Positions 15,659 to 24,417 of a DNA stretch of 64,000 nt are shown here, in pieces (position 1 is the first letter of the stretch; each line of letters opens with the position of its first letter). This stretch comes from Pseudomonadota bacterium (GTDB taxonomy: Bacteria; Pseudomonadota; Gammaproteobacteria; Steroidobacterales; Steroidobacteraceae), in assembly GCA_021843755.1 (NCBI GenBank), contig JAKBWB010000031.1, positions 18,501-82,500 of the forward strand, in the 5' to 3' direction. The notes beneath the pieces were generated by a model that ran no database searches, was not told the DNA's origin, and saw only the letters and a program-made list of their open reading frames with translations. Position numbers and translations under genes: made by a program.

Positions 15659-17974
15659 TTGAGCGGTGCGGCTGAACGAGCCGGTACGCGGTCGGCACCG
15701 TACCGTCAGTTTGTCCTGGTGGGTGCGGTGCTGGCCGGGTTGCTCGCGGCCGGCGTGGCTGGCGCCTTGGGGGCGTCGGAGATCAGCCGCGCGCTGCTGG
15801 TGGCGCTTACCGTCATCGTCATTGCCGTCAGTGCGATCGCGACCGCGCGGGATCTGCTGCGCGGAGAAATCGGGGTCGACATCATCGCGCTGCTGGCGAT
15901 GGGTGGTGCGCTGCTTCTCGGCCAATATCTCGTCGGTGCCATCATCGCCGTGATGCTCACGGGCGGAATGGCCCTCGAGGAGTACGCGACGGTGCGTGCG
16001 CGGCGTGAATTGAGCGGCCTGATCAACCGGGCGCCGCGCATCGCGCACCGCCGTGACACGGGCGGCTACACCGATGTGGGCGTGGAGCAGGTGGCCGTCG
16101 GCGATACCCTGTTGGTAAAGCCGGGGGAAGTAATCCCGGTCGACGGTATCGTCGGCGCCGAGGGCGCCGTGCTCGACGAGTCATCGCTGACGGGCGAGTC
16201 ACGGCCGGTGAAACTCGATGCCGGAGCGCCGGCGCGCAGCGGCGGGGCGAATGCCGGCGGTCCCTTCGAGCTGCGCGTAACTGCCGCCGCGGCGCACAGT
16301 ACCTATGCCGGCATCATCCGTCTGGTACAGGCTGCGGAGGGTTCCAAGGCGCCGTTCGCCCGGTTGGCGGACCGTTATGCACTTGCTTTTCTCGTCGCCA
16401 CCCTGGCGCTGGCCGCGGCGGCGTGGGCGGTGAGCGGAGCGCCCGAGCGGGCGCTTGCCGTGCTGGTCGTCGCAACCCCATGCCCGCTGATCCTGGCGGT
16501 GCCGGCTGCAATCATGGCCGGAGTGTCGCGGGCTGCCCGCTACGGGATCATCATGAAAGGCGGTGCGCCGCTCGAGACACTGGCGCGGGCGCAAGTGGTA
16601 TTGCTCGATAAGACCGGCACCGTGACTGCCGCGCGTCCCGAGGTGGTGGCAGTGGAGATGATTGGGGCGGTCGGCGCCGATGATCTGTTGCGTCATGCCG
16701 CGGCGCTCGAGCAGCTCTCGGTCCATCCGTTCGCCCCGGCCATACTGGCCGAGGCGCGCGATCGGGGTCTTGCGCTGGTCTTCCCCTCCGACGTTCACGA
16801 ACAGATTGGCGCGGGGGTATCGGGTGTCGTCGAGGGTCGCCGCATCGCGGTCGGGCAGCACGATTTCGTCGTGCGGGGCGCGACACGCACCGCGAGGGTG
16901 CGCTCCATCGAGCAGCGCGCCGGAGTAGAGGGTTCGTCGTGCGTCTTCGTCGCCATGGACGGTGAACTCGCGGGTGTTTTGCTGTTGCAGGATCACATTC
17001 GACCGGAGGTGCCGCGTGTGTTGCGCCAGCTGCGCGTCGCGGGCGTACGCCGCATTCTCCTGGTCACCGGCGATCACCCCGAGGTTGCCGAGCTCGTCGC
17101 CGACGCGCTCGGCATCGATCGGGTGTTCGCCGAGCGCACGCCGGAGGACAAGGTCGAGGTGGTCCGGACCGCGCGTCGAGAAGGTATCACCGCAATGGTC
17201 GGGGACGGAATCAACGACGCGCCCGCGCTGGCTCTGGCGGATGTCGGCATCGCCATGGGTGCGCGCGGAGCCACGGCCGCATCCGAGGCGGCCGACGTCG
17301 TGCTCACCTCGGATCGATTCGAGGGCCTCGCCCGCGCGGTGCAGATCGCGCAGCGAACCCGCCGCATCGCGCTGCAGAGTGTCTGGGTGGGGATGGGGTT
17401 GTCCGTCATCGCCATGATGCTTGCCGCAGCCGGGTTCATCGTACCGATCGCCGGAGCGCTGCTGCAGGAAGGCATCGATGTGTTGGTCATCCTGAACGCA
17501 TTGCGCGCATTGGCCGGGCGCGAGACATGGGTCACCAGCACCCCGGAGGCTCGGCGCCTGGCTCAATCACTCGATACGATCCACCGCTCGCTGCGCCCCC
17601 GGGTAAGCGAGCTGGGCGAGCTTGCCGTGTGCCTCGATGATCTGCCGCCCGCCGAGGCACTCGCGCGTCTGCAGCGGGCCGCTCGCGTGCTGGAGGAGGA
17701 GCTGCTTCCGCATGAGAGCGAGGAGCAGCAGACAGTCTATCCGATCCTGGAGAGCATGCTTGCCGGGGAAAACCCTACCGGACCACTGATCCATACTCAC
17801 GGTGAAATCCGCCGCCTGAGCCGGCTGTTCTCGCGGTGCGTGGCGCAGCTGCCGCCGACCGGTCCATCAATCGAGGATCTGCGGGAAATTCATCGGCTGC
17901 TTTACGGATTGCATGCCATCTTGACGCTGCACTTCGCGCAGGAAGACGAACTCTACAGCCTGCTCGCGGCCTAG
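15659..17974 (+). CDS. P1B-type metal-transporting ATPase with C-terminal hemerythrin-like domain (P1B-5 type)
   Basis: 771 residues from a TTG start placed 7 bases after a clear GGAGG. Order of parts: no N-terminal HMA domain; early helices; actuator TGES (178-181); transmembrane metal motif TPCPL (273-277); phosphorylation motif DKTGT (317-321); an SVHPFA HP motif near 355; hinge MVGDGINDAPAL; last helices with QEGIDVLVILNALR; then about 130 residues with hemerythrin-type His/Glu pairs (LLPHESEEQQ, IHTHGEIRRLSRLF, LHAILTLHFAQEDELY). TPC plus QEGID plus a hemerythrin tail is the P1B-5 arrangement, of which Sinorhizobium Nia is the known Ni/Fe-responsive case. It probably exports Fe(II), Ni(II) or Co(II) from the cytoplasm, with the tail as metal or O2 sensor (inference). 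Confidence 0.88.
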   Translation: MSGAAERAGTRSAPYRQFVLVGAVLAGLLAAGVAGALGASEISRALLVALTVIVIAVSAIATARDLLRGEIGVDIIALLAMGGALLLGQYLVGAIIAVMLTGGMALEEYATVRARRELSGLINRAPRIAHRRDTGGYTDVGVEQVAVGDTLLVKPGEVIPVDGIVGAEGAVLDESSLTGESRPVKLDAGAPARSGGANAGGPFELRVTAAAAHSTYAGIIRLVQAAEGSKAPFARLADRYALAFLVATLALAAAAWAVSGAPERALAVLVVATPCPLILAVPAAIMAGVSRAARYGIIMKGGAPLETLARAQVVLLDKTGTVTAARPEVVAVEMIGAVGADDLLRHAAALEQLSVHPFAPAILAEARDRGLALVFPSDVHEQIGAGVSGVVEGRRIAVGQHDFVVRGATRTARVRSIEQRAGVEGSSCVFVAMDGELAGVLLLQDHIRPEVPRVLRQLRVAGVRRILLVTGDHPEVAELVADALGIDRVFAERTPEDKVEVVRTARREGITAMVGDGINDAPALALADVGIAMGARGATAASEAADVVLTSDRFEGLARAVQIAQRTRRIALQSVWVGMGLSVIAMMLAAAGFIVPIAGALLQEGIDVLVILNALRALAGRETWVTSTPEARRLAQSLDTIHRSLRPRVSELGELAVCLDDLPPAEALARLQRAARVLEEELLPHESEEQQTVYPILESMLAGENPTGPLIHTHGEIRRLSRLFSRCVAQLPPTGPSIEDLREIHRLLYGLHAILTLHFAQEDELYSLLAA

Positions 17975-18050
17975 ATCGCGACGAGCGTGCCACAGACCGC
18001 CGCGCCAGCCATTAGAATCGGCGGCAGATGTCACCGGGAGCCGCAGGCGC

Positions 18051-19235
18051 GTGAACGTACCCAAACTGCCGCGAGATAGCTGGTTGCTGTGTTTCTCGGC
18101 GTTCAGCGCCGATCTTGGCTATCAGGGCGTGACCGCGCTGTTCCCGCTATATCTGGTCTTCGAGCTGCACGCATCGCTGTACGCGTACGGCCTCGTCACG
18201 GCGATTGCATTCGGCGGCGGAGCATTCGTCGCATTCATCGGCGGCCGCGCCGGCGACCGTCTCGGTCACAAGCGTGTCGCGATCCTGGGCAACACTCTGA
18301 TCCCGCTCATGGCGCTGGCGGGACTGGCCGGCTCGGTATGGCTCGCGGCGCTGTTGTACATCCTCGGCTGGTGGGCCCGCTACTTGCGCTCGCCCCCGCG
18401 CCGGGCTCTGCTGGTCGACGCGACGCCCCCGGAGCAGCGAATCCAAGCCTTCGGCATGCTGCACGCGCTGGATATCGGCGGTGGCATGATTTCGGCATTG
18501 GTCGCGCTGGGTGCGCTCTGGCTGCACTTGGCCGTCGGGCACATCATGCTCTGGGCGGTGATACCGCTGATCGTCTCGACTGTGCTGCTGGTGCTCGTGC
18601 GTCGCGACCGGGTCTACACGGCCCGGACGCCGTCCTCGGCGGGCACGCGGGGCGTTCGGTTGACGGCAGGTGCCCTCATGTTGCCGCTGTTGGTGTCCGC
18701 CACGCTGTATGGCTTCAGTTTCTACAATCTCGGCTTCCCGATTCTCACCGCGGCGCGCGCTCATCGGACGGCGGGCTACGAATGGGGCGTATTGGCGTAT
18801 GTCGTCTATCTGGGTATCTCGGCCTGCAGCGGTTATCTTCTCGGGCTGCGCCGGGGTTCGGCCGTACGCTCGCTGTGGCTGATCGGCTATCTGGTTTCGG
18901 CGCTCGGCTCCGGTCTGATCGGTCTGGGTGAATGGCTGCACCTTCCGGCGCTGTCGTTCTACCTCGCGGTCGCCGTGCTCGGATTCGGCATGGGAGCGGT
19001 CGAGACGTTCGAGCCGGCGCTGGTTTCCTCGGCGGTCAGCCACACGCGTCTGGGGCGAGGTATGGGCTTCCTGTCGGTGTCACGCGCCAGCGGCCAGCTC
19101 CTGGCGAATCTGATCATGGGGCTCCTGTTCGCATTTGGACCGGCCGTGCCTTATTTCTACGCAAGCGCCTCGGCGCTTCTGGCCGCGATCGTATTCGGCA
19201 GCGTCGAGCTGGCCGGCGCCAGGTGGCGCGTCTAA
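18051..19235 (+). CDS. Major facilitator superfamily transporter
   Basis: 394 residues with 12 predicted helices. The MFS motif A appears in loop 2-3 as GGRAGDRLGHKRVAILG. GTG 18051 was used as start (GGGAG lies about 14 bases upstream, a loose fit). The substrate is not apparent; the sequence resembles drug/metabolite exporters. It follows the metal ATPase by 76 bases and could share its transcript, so a metal-related or detoxification role is possible but unproven. Confidence 0.85.
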   Translation: MNVPKLPRDSWLLCFSAFSADLGYQGVTALFPLYLVFELHASLYAYGLVTAIAFGGGAFVAFIGGRAGDRLGHKRVAILGNTLIPLMALAGLAGSVWLAALLYILGWWARYLRSPPRRALLVDATPPEQRIQAFGMLHALDIGGGMISALVALGALWLHLAVGHIMLWAVIPLIVSTVLLVLVRRDRVYTARTPSSAGTRGVRLTAGALMLPLLVSATLYGFSFYNLGFPILTAARAHRTAGYEWGVLAYVVYLGISACSGYLLGLRRGSAVRSLWLIGYLVSALGSGLIGLGEWLHLPALSFYLAVAVLGFGMGAVETFEPALVSSAVSHTRLGRGMGFLSVSRASGQLLANLIMGLLFAFGPAVPYFYASASALLAAIVFGSVELAGARWRV

Positions 19236-19293
19236 GCGCCTTGGCAGGGTCGGCTTGCCCGAAGCGCTGGGCGCGCCTTCGGGCCCATCATTA

Positions 19294-19324
19294 ACCAAAA
19301 AGAAGACCCCGCTTGCGCGGGGTC
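19294..19324 (-). terminator. Intrinsic terminator read on the minus strand
   Basis: A perfect 8-bp stem GACCCCGC / GCGGGGTC with a 4-base loop (19305-19324). Read on the minus strand it is followed at once by TTCTTTTT, a good U-run. On the plus strand no U-run follows directly, so it fits a transcript arriving from the right, from 19325-19760, better than the MFS gene. Confidence 0.7.
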
Positions 19325-19458
19325 GGTCGCTTGCTTGCATCGAGTCGTGCTTATTTTTTTTCTAGGTCGGCACGGTACGGCATGCGTCTGCGGTACGCAG
19401 TGCGAGCCCGTGCTTTCTCGGAATTTCCGTGGTGTCGCGTTGTGCTTCCCCCCTTGGA

Positions 19459-19519
19459 CCGGCGCCCGGTCTCAGGTGGCCCACAATGAAGCAATACGCG
19501 TGCCAGAAACGGGCGCCGG
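19459..19519. repeat. Long inverted repeat in the 19.2-19.8 kb intergenic region
   Basis: CCGGCGCCCG (19459-19468) and CGGGCGCCGG (19510-19519) are exact 10-bp inverted repeats 41 bases apart. In a minus-strand transcript they would form a strong hairpin upstream of the terminator at 19305. Confidence 0.6.
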
Positions 19520-19576
19520 GCGCCCCAGAGGAGACATCGGCCGCCTCTTGCGGCACTCATGCGACGTAATGTTCAA

Positions 19577-19714
19577 TTACCATCCGTCATTTCGCCCATT
19601 GTTGCTGTTGCGACGACAGCACACACGTTGCTTCATGGCGAATTTCGATGAGATGTAAGACTTTTCGACGTAATTTTGATTTCCCTGAACTGTCCCGCGC
19701 TTGACATTGGCCAT
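19577..19714 (-). CDS. Possible 45-residue protein in a low-GC segment
   Basis: ATG 19714 follows AAGGAG by three bases. The product begins MANVKRGTVQGNQNYVEKSY, is basic, has two adjacent Cys near residue 34 and is rich in Asn. Codon use (AAT, TCA, AAA, TAC) is much less GC-biased than in neighbouring genes. I recognise no family. The minus-strand terminator at 19305 lies about 250 bases downstream, so a transcript is plausible; whether this frame or an RNA is its product is open. Confidence 0.3.
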   Translation of the reverse strand: MANVKRGTVQGNQNYVEKSYISSKFAMKQRVCCRRNSNNGRNDGW

Positions 19715-19760
19715 TAACTCCTTGATTTCGAAGAATTAATAGGGACTATTCGAGGCGTAA

Positions 19761-22250
19761 ATGATTTCGACGGGCCGGAATAAGATAGAACGCGCGGTCT
19801 TCGATCTACTTTGGATCATCGTGCTGCTGTCGTTGGGGGGGCAGGCCCTGGCAGCCGGCAGCGGATCAGTCTCCGGGGCGCGGCCAACGATCTATCGCGT
19901 GCGACCGGGCGATACACTGTCGGGCATTGCGGCGCGATATGGCCTCAGTCTTCAGGCACTCGCGCGACTGAACGGTATTCAACCCGACGGCGTGCTGCGC
20001 ATCGGAGAGCAATTGCGTGTCCCCGACGCGGGCTCGCCATCGCGGCTGGCAGCTGACGCCTCGTCCGCGCCGGCACTGCCGACAGCGTTCTACCGGGTAC
20101 AGCCCGGTGACACGCTGTCGGGCATTGCGACGCGATATGGCCTCAGTGTTCAGGCTCTTGCGCGGCTAAATGGCATCGAGCCCGGCGGCATGCTGCGTGC
20201 GGGGGAGCGGCTGCGTGTGCCCCGAACGGGGTCGAGTGCCTCGCTGCTGTCGTTCGGACCTGCCTTTCCCTGCCCATCGGTACTGCAGCCTGCGGTCCAT
20301 TTCTGGATTCGCGTTTACACCCAGGTGGGCACCAATGGGGGCTTCCTGCACGATCCGAACAACCTCGGTGTGGTCTACCAGACGGTGCATTTCCCGCCAG
20401 GCAGCTCCCCCTGGGAGCGTCAACACATCGTGGACATCGATCGTGACCGGCTCGCCGCCGAGCTGCGCCGTATCGCCGCCGGTGCCCGGCCGCTGACGCC
20501 GCAGGAGCGGCGTATGCGGGCGCTCTGGGGCCCCGACGTGAGTGCCGCGCGCCTGCTGCGGGCGGCGGATGACATTCGATTCCAGCTCGGACAGTCGAAT
20601 CGATTCAAGGCAGGTTTGATCCGTTCCGGCGCCTGGCAGCATGCGATCGCGCGGGCGCTCGCTCAGCAGGGGCTGCCACCGGAGCTCGCCGCGCTGCCGC
20701 TGGTGGAGTCGTCCTACAATCCGCTGGCGTTTTCCAAGGACGGCGCTGCGGGTATCTGGCAGTTCATGCCGGGTACGGCACAGCGCTTCCTGCGCATGAA
20801 CTCGGCCGTCGATCAGCGGCTCGATCCGTTCAGCGCCACGGTGGCGGCCGCGCAGCTGCTCGCCTACAACCATCGGATCCTGGGGACCTGGCCGCTGGCG
20901 ATTACGGCCTACAATCATGGCCTCGCAGGGATGCTGCGCGCCGTTCGCACCGTCGGCACCAAGAACATCGGCGCCATCGTGTTGCGCTACCGGACGCCCA
21001 TGTTCGGATTTGCATCGCGCAATTTCTACGCATCGTTCCTGGCGGCCCTGTACGTCGATGAGCATGCCCATCGCTATTTCGGCAATTTGCACGAACTGCC
21101 CGAGGAGCGATTCCACGAACTGTCATTGCCCGGCTATGTGTCCATGGCTGCGCTCGAGAAGGCGCTCGATGTGCCTGTTGCCCGCCTGCGCGAACTCAAC
21201 CCGGCGCTTCTGCCGCCGGTGTGGGACGGCGAGCTGGATGTGCCGAAGGGCTATCGTCTGCGCTTGCCGGAGCGAGGGCCGATCTGGACTGTTGCCGATC
21301 TCATCGGCCGTCTCGGCCCGGGCGCGTTGCTTGCCGAGCAACTGCGCCCGGCCATCTACCGCGTGCAATGGGGCGATACACTCTCGGGCATCGCGGCGCG
21401 CTACGGGCTGAGTATCTGGACACTGGCGCAATTCAACGGCATCCAGGCTGACGGCATCTTGCGCGTCGGGGAACGTCTGCGGCTGCCCGGGGCTGCGCCG
21501 CCGGCGGCGCTGTTGGCGGCGAACGCCGGGCCCGGACCCGGACTGCCTGGAAGCTATCGGGTGCAGCCTGGGGATACGCTCTCGGGCATTGCCGCCCGCT
21601 ACGGGATGAGCACCTGGGCGCTGGCTCGACTGAACGGCATCCAGGCTGACGGCATCTTGCGCGTCGGGGAGCGCCTGCGGCTGCCCGGCCCAGGGCAGCC
21701 GGCGGCCCTGCCGGCGGGCATCGTCGCAAGGGCGGCCCGGCCGTCCTCCACCGACAAGGTGGAGGCGCGAGGGCCCGGGCTCGGTCCAGGCGGCCACTCT
21801 GCGCCGAGTCTCGATCCAACGGACTATTCAGTGGCATCGAACGATACGATCCGGGTGGCCGCGGCCGAATCGCTCGGGTACTACGCCGAGTGGCTGGGGG
21901 TCAGCGCCATGGATCTGCGTCGGATCAATCATTTGCGCGTCGGCCAATCGCTGTGGATCGGCGAGCGGATCCGGCTGGATTTCCGGCACGTGACGCCCGC
22001 ACAGTTCGAGCAGCAGCGGGTGGCCTACCATCGAGCCCTCGAAGCAAGCTACTTCGCGACGCACCGTATCGACGGCGTGTTCTACTACGTGACGCGCAGT
22101 GGCGACTCGTTGTGGACGTTGATGCAGCGCTTCCCGGAACTGCCCGAATGGCTCCTGCGCCAGTACAACCCTCATACCGATTTCTTTGCGCTCAAGCCCG
22201 GCACGCGCCTGGTCGTCCCGCGGATCGAGGCCGTCGCCGCAGGACGCTGA
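19761..22250 (+). CDS. LysM-containing lytic transglycosylase (MltD-like)
   Basis: 829 residues. The start ATG 19761 has GAGG five bases upstream. A signal peptide or anchor (about 10-32) is followed by LysM 1 (45-88) and LysM 2 (111-154), a family-1 SLT domain with catalytic Glu316 in LPLVESSYNP and GAAGIWQFMPGTA, ITAYNHG, then a diverged LysM-like stretch (about 455-500), LysM 3 (533-576), LysM 4 (599-642) and two diverged LysM-like repeats at about 690-735 and 775-822. MltD enzymes cut the MurNAc-GlcNAc bond of peptidoglycan to give 1,6-anhydro products, later processed by AmpD (present at 52259). Usual MltDs have LysMs only after the SLT domain; here two precede it as well. Confidence 0.9.
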   Translation: MISTGRNKIERAVFDLLWIIVLLSLGGQALAAGSGSVSGARPTIYRVRPGDTLSGIAARYGLSLQALARLNGIQPDGVLRIGEQLRVPDAGSPSRLAADASSAPALPTAFYRVQPGDTLSGIATRYGLSVQALARLNGIEPGGMLRAGERLRVPRTGSSASLLSFGPAFPCPSVLQPAVHFWIRVYTQVGTNGGFLHDPNNLGVVYQTVHFPPGSSPWERQHIVDIDRDRLAAELRRIAAGARPLTPQERRMRALWGPDVSAARLLRAADDIRFQLGQSNRFKAGLIRSGAWQHAIARALAQQGLPPELAALPLVESSYNPLAFSKDGAAGIWQFMPGTAQRFLRMNSAVDQRLDPFSATVAAAQLLAYNHRILGTWPLAITAYNHGLAGMLRAVRTVGTKNIGAIVLRYRTPMFGFASRNFYASFLAALYVDEHAHRYFGNLHELPEERFHELSLPGYVSMAALEKALDVPVARLRELNPALLPPVWDGELDVPKGYRLRLPERGPIWTVADLIGRLGPGALLAEQLRPAIYRVQWGDTLSGIAARYGLSIWTLAQFNGIQADGILRVGERLRLPGAAPPAALLAANAGPGPGLPGSYRVQPGDTLSGIAARYGMSTWALARLNGIQADGILRVGERLRLPGPGQPAALPAGIVARAARPSSTDKVEARGPGLGPGGHSAPSLDPTDYSVASNDTIRVAAAESLGYYAEWLGVSAMDLRRINHLRVGQSLWIGERIRLDFRHVTPAQFEQQRVAYHRALEASYFATHRIDGVFYYVTRSGDSLWTLMQRFPELPEWLLRQYNPHTDFFALKPGTRLVVPRIEAVAAGR
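19893..20222 (+). repeat. Paired LysM modules, N-terminal pair
   Basis: Two 44-codon LysM units (19893-20024 and 20091-20222) are near copies: both contain PGDTLSGIA and RYGLS, ALARLNGI and ERLRVP/EQLRVP. They are also similar to the second pair at 21357-21686, which suggests duplication within the gene. Confidence 0.8.
21357..21686 (+). repeat. Paired LysM modules, C-terminal pair with near-identical DNA
   Basis: Units at 21357-21488 and 21555-21686 share a stretch of more than 35 identical bases (AACGGCATCCAGGCTGACGG and onward into the LRVGERLRLP codons), including synonymous positions. This indicates recent duplication or gene conversion. Confidence 0.8.
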
Positions 22251-22301
22251 GCGCGGCGTTGCGGGGATGGAAGCCGCGCGCCACCTGCCGCCGCTCGCGT
22301 C

Positions 22302-22307
22302 TATAAT
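22302..22307 (+). promoter_or_regulatory. Consensus -10 hexamer just before the L,D-transpeptidase gene
   Basis: A perfect TATAAT lies 6 bases before the ATG at 22314, so transcription would begin at or next to the start codon (leaderless or nearly so). No good -35 is seen. Confidence 0.4.
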
Positions 22308-22313
22308 GAAACC

Positions 22314-22847
22314 ATGCGTCATTCCACGACCATCCTGGCGGCGGCGCTCGGCGCTGCCGCGGCAATAGCCCATGCCGCTCCGCGGGTGGAGCGCGTCGCC
22401 CTGCGGGCCGACCCGCATCTTCCCCAGGTCCAATACGTGCTGGTGAAGAAGCACGAGCGGCGCTTGTTTCTGATGGACGGCAGCGAGGTGGTGCGTTCGT
22501 TCAAGATTCACCTCGGACTGATGCCGCGGGGGCAGAAGAGACGTTCCGGCGACTTCCGGACCCCACAGGGATGGTACAAGCTTGTGCGGCGTGATCCGCG
22601 CAGCGAATTCTTCCTGTCGATCCAGATTTCCTATCCCGATCGGGCTCAGCGCGCCTTCGCCCGGGCGCACGGGTGGCGGCCCGGGGGCGAGATCATGATC
22701 CATGGCCTGCCGAACCGATTGACCGCTCCGCTGTCCTACTATCTGCACAGCGATTGGACCGATGGCTGTATCGCCGTCTCCGATGCCGACATGATGCAGA
22801 TCTGGATGATGACCCGCGACGGCACGCCGATCGACATCCAACCCTGA
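22314..22847 (+). CDS. L,D-transpeptidase (YkuD-family, YafK-like)
   Basis: 177 residues with a signal peptide (cleavage after AHA, about residue 21). The catalytic region reads MIHGLP (His) and HSDWTDGCIAVSDADM, with the nucleophile Cys in DGCIAV. This is the YkuD fold in its short form, as in YafK/DpaA of enteric bacteria, acting in the periplasm on peptidoglycan stem peptides or on Lpp attachment. It lies 63 bases after the LysM transglycosylase gene, and both act on the cell wall. A consensus -10 next to the start suggests its own promoter. Confidence 0.88.
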   Translation: MRHSTTILAAALGAAAAIAHAAPRVERVALRADPHLPQVQYVLVKKHERRLFLMDGSEVVRSFKIHLGLMPRGQKRRSGDFRTPQGWYKLVRRDPRSEFFLSIQISYPDRAQRAFARAHGWRPGGEIMIHGLPNRLTAPLSYYLHSDWTDGCIAVSDADMMQIWMMTRDGTPIDIQP

Positions 22848-22861
22848 GCCTTCGTTCCAGC

Positions 22862-24247
22862 ATGGAAGTGCACGATTCCGAGCCTCAGTTCGTCGAAGCG
22901 CGCGTTCATCCCCGCGGCAGTCTCGAGAACCTCTCCCAGGAGGAAATAGCCAAGCTGCTCGATTCCGGGCAGCGCGGGTTGTATCCGCTGTTCCGCCAAT
23001 GTGCTCTGGCGGTGCTCAACAGCGGTGCCGAGACGGATAACGCCAAGGAGATATTCGACCGCTACCGCGACTTCGAAGTGCGCATCAAGCGCCAGCCGTG
23101 GGGTATCCATCTGGAGATGCACCACGCGCCGGGTACCGCGTTCGTCGATGGCCAGATGATCCGGGGCATCAAGGAGCATCTGTTTGCGGTGCTGCGTGAC
23201 ATTGTCTTCACCTCGAACGAGATCTTGGCTGACGGCCGGTTCGATCTGACCGAGTCCGCCTCGATCACCAACGCGGTGTTCCATATCCTGCGCAACGCGC
23301 AGCTGCTCGAGTTCAACACACATCCCAACCTGGTCGTGTGCTGGGGCGGACACTCGATCGGCAACGAGGAGTACAAGTACTCCAAGCGGGTCGGCTATGA
23401 ACTCGGGCTGCGCGGGCTCGATGTCTGTACCGGCTGTGGTCCGGGCGCGATGAAGGGGCCGATGAAGGGAGCGACCATCGGACATGCCAAGCAGCGCATC
23501 GAGCGCGGGCGGTACATCGGCATCACCGAGCCGGGCATCATCGCCGCCGAGCCGCCGAACCCCATCGTCAATCACCTGGTGATCATGCCGGACATCGAGA
23601 AGCGTCTCGAGGCGTTCGTGCGTTTCGCGCACGGCATCGTCGTGCTTCCGGGGGGCGCCGGCACGATCGAGGAGATTCTCTACCTGCTCGGCATCCTGCT
23701 CGATCCGGCCAATCGCGATCAGCCCTTCCCCGTTGTGCTCACCGGCCCTCGCTCGAGCGCCGCATACTTCGAGCAGATCCGCCATTTCATACGCGGCACG
23801 CTCGGCGAGACGGCGGTCGACTGTCTGAGCATCGTCATCGACGATCCGGCGGAGGTGGCCCGCCACATGGTGCGGGGCATCGAGGCGGTGCGGGATTTCC
23901 GCCGCCGCCAGAAAGACGCTTACAATTTCAACTGGCTGCTGTCGATTCGGCCGCAGTTTCAGCATCCATTCTTGGTCACGCATCAGTCGATGCGCGCGCT
24001 CGACCTTGGGCGCGACCAGCCCGTGCACGAGCTTGCCGCGAATCTGCGCCGGGCCTTCTCGGGCATCGTCACCGGCAACGTCAAAGAGCACGGCATCCGC
24101 GCGATCGAGCAGCACGGACCGTACGAGCTCACCGGTGACCGCGATATCATGCAGCTGCTCGATCAGTTGCTCGCGGAGTTCGTCGCGCAGGGCCGCATGA
24201 AACTGCCCGGCAGCAGCTACCGGCCGGTCTACCGGCTGGTAGCGTAG
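22862..24247 (+). CDS. ppnN: Pyrimidine/purine nucleotide 5'-monophosphate nucleosidase
   Basis: 461 residues, matching the about 454 of E. coli PpnN (YgdH). It hydrolyses nucleoside monophosphates to base and ribose 5-phosphate; the E. coli enzyme is stimulated by (p)ppGpp. The central LOG-type Rossmann domain shows LVVCWGGHSIGNEEYKYSK, CTGCGPGAMKGPMKGA and the PGGAGTIEEI motif; the N- and C-terminal extensions are those of PpnN rather than of short LOG proteins. The start ATG 22862 is 14 bases after the preceding stop. Confidence 0.93.
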   Translation: MEVHDSEPQFVEARVHPRGSLENLSQEEIAKLLDSGQRGLYPLFRQCALAVLNSGAETDNAKEIFDRYRDFEVRIKRQPWGIHLEMHHAPGTAFVDGQMIRGIKEHLFAVLRDIVFTSNEILADGRFDLTESASITNAVFHILRNAQLLEFNTHPNLVVCWGGHSIGNEEYKYSKRVGYELGLRGLDVCTGCGPGAMKGPMKGATIGHAKQRIERGRYIGITEPGIIAAEPPNPIVNHLVIMPDIEKRLEAFVRFAHGIVVLPGGAGTIEEILYLLGILLDPANRDQPFPVVLTGPRSSAAYFEQIRHFIRGTLGETAVDCLSIVIDDPAEVARHMVRGIEAVRDFRRRQKDAYNFNWLLSIRPQFQHPFLVTHQSMRALDLGRDQPVHELAANLRRAFSGIVTGNVKEHGIRAIEQHGPYELTGDRDIMQLLDQLLAEFVAQGRMKLPGSSYRPVYRLVA

Positions 24248-24417
24248 CGCTCGACAGCGCCCACGGCGTCGGCGCCATATGACATAATCGCCTATCTCAT
24301 TGCATAAGCCGATTCATTCCCTCATTGGACCCGCGCGAGCCGAAGCGCCTGTGAACCAGTACCTGCGCCATAGGCGTGCGGAACGTACTCTGGACACCCG
24401 TCGTCCGAGGTGCGTCC

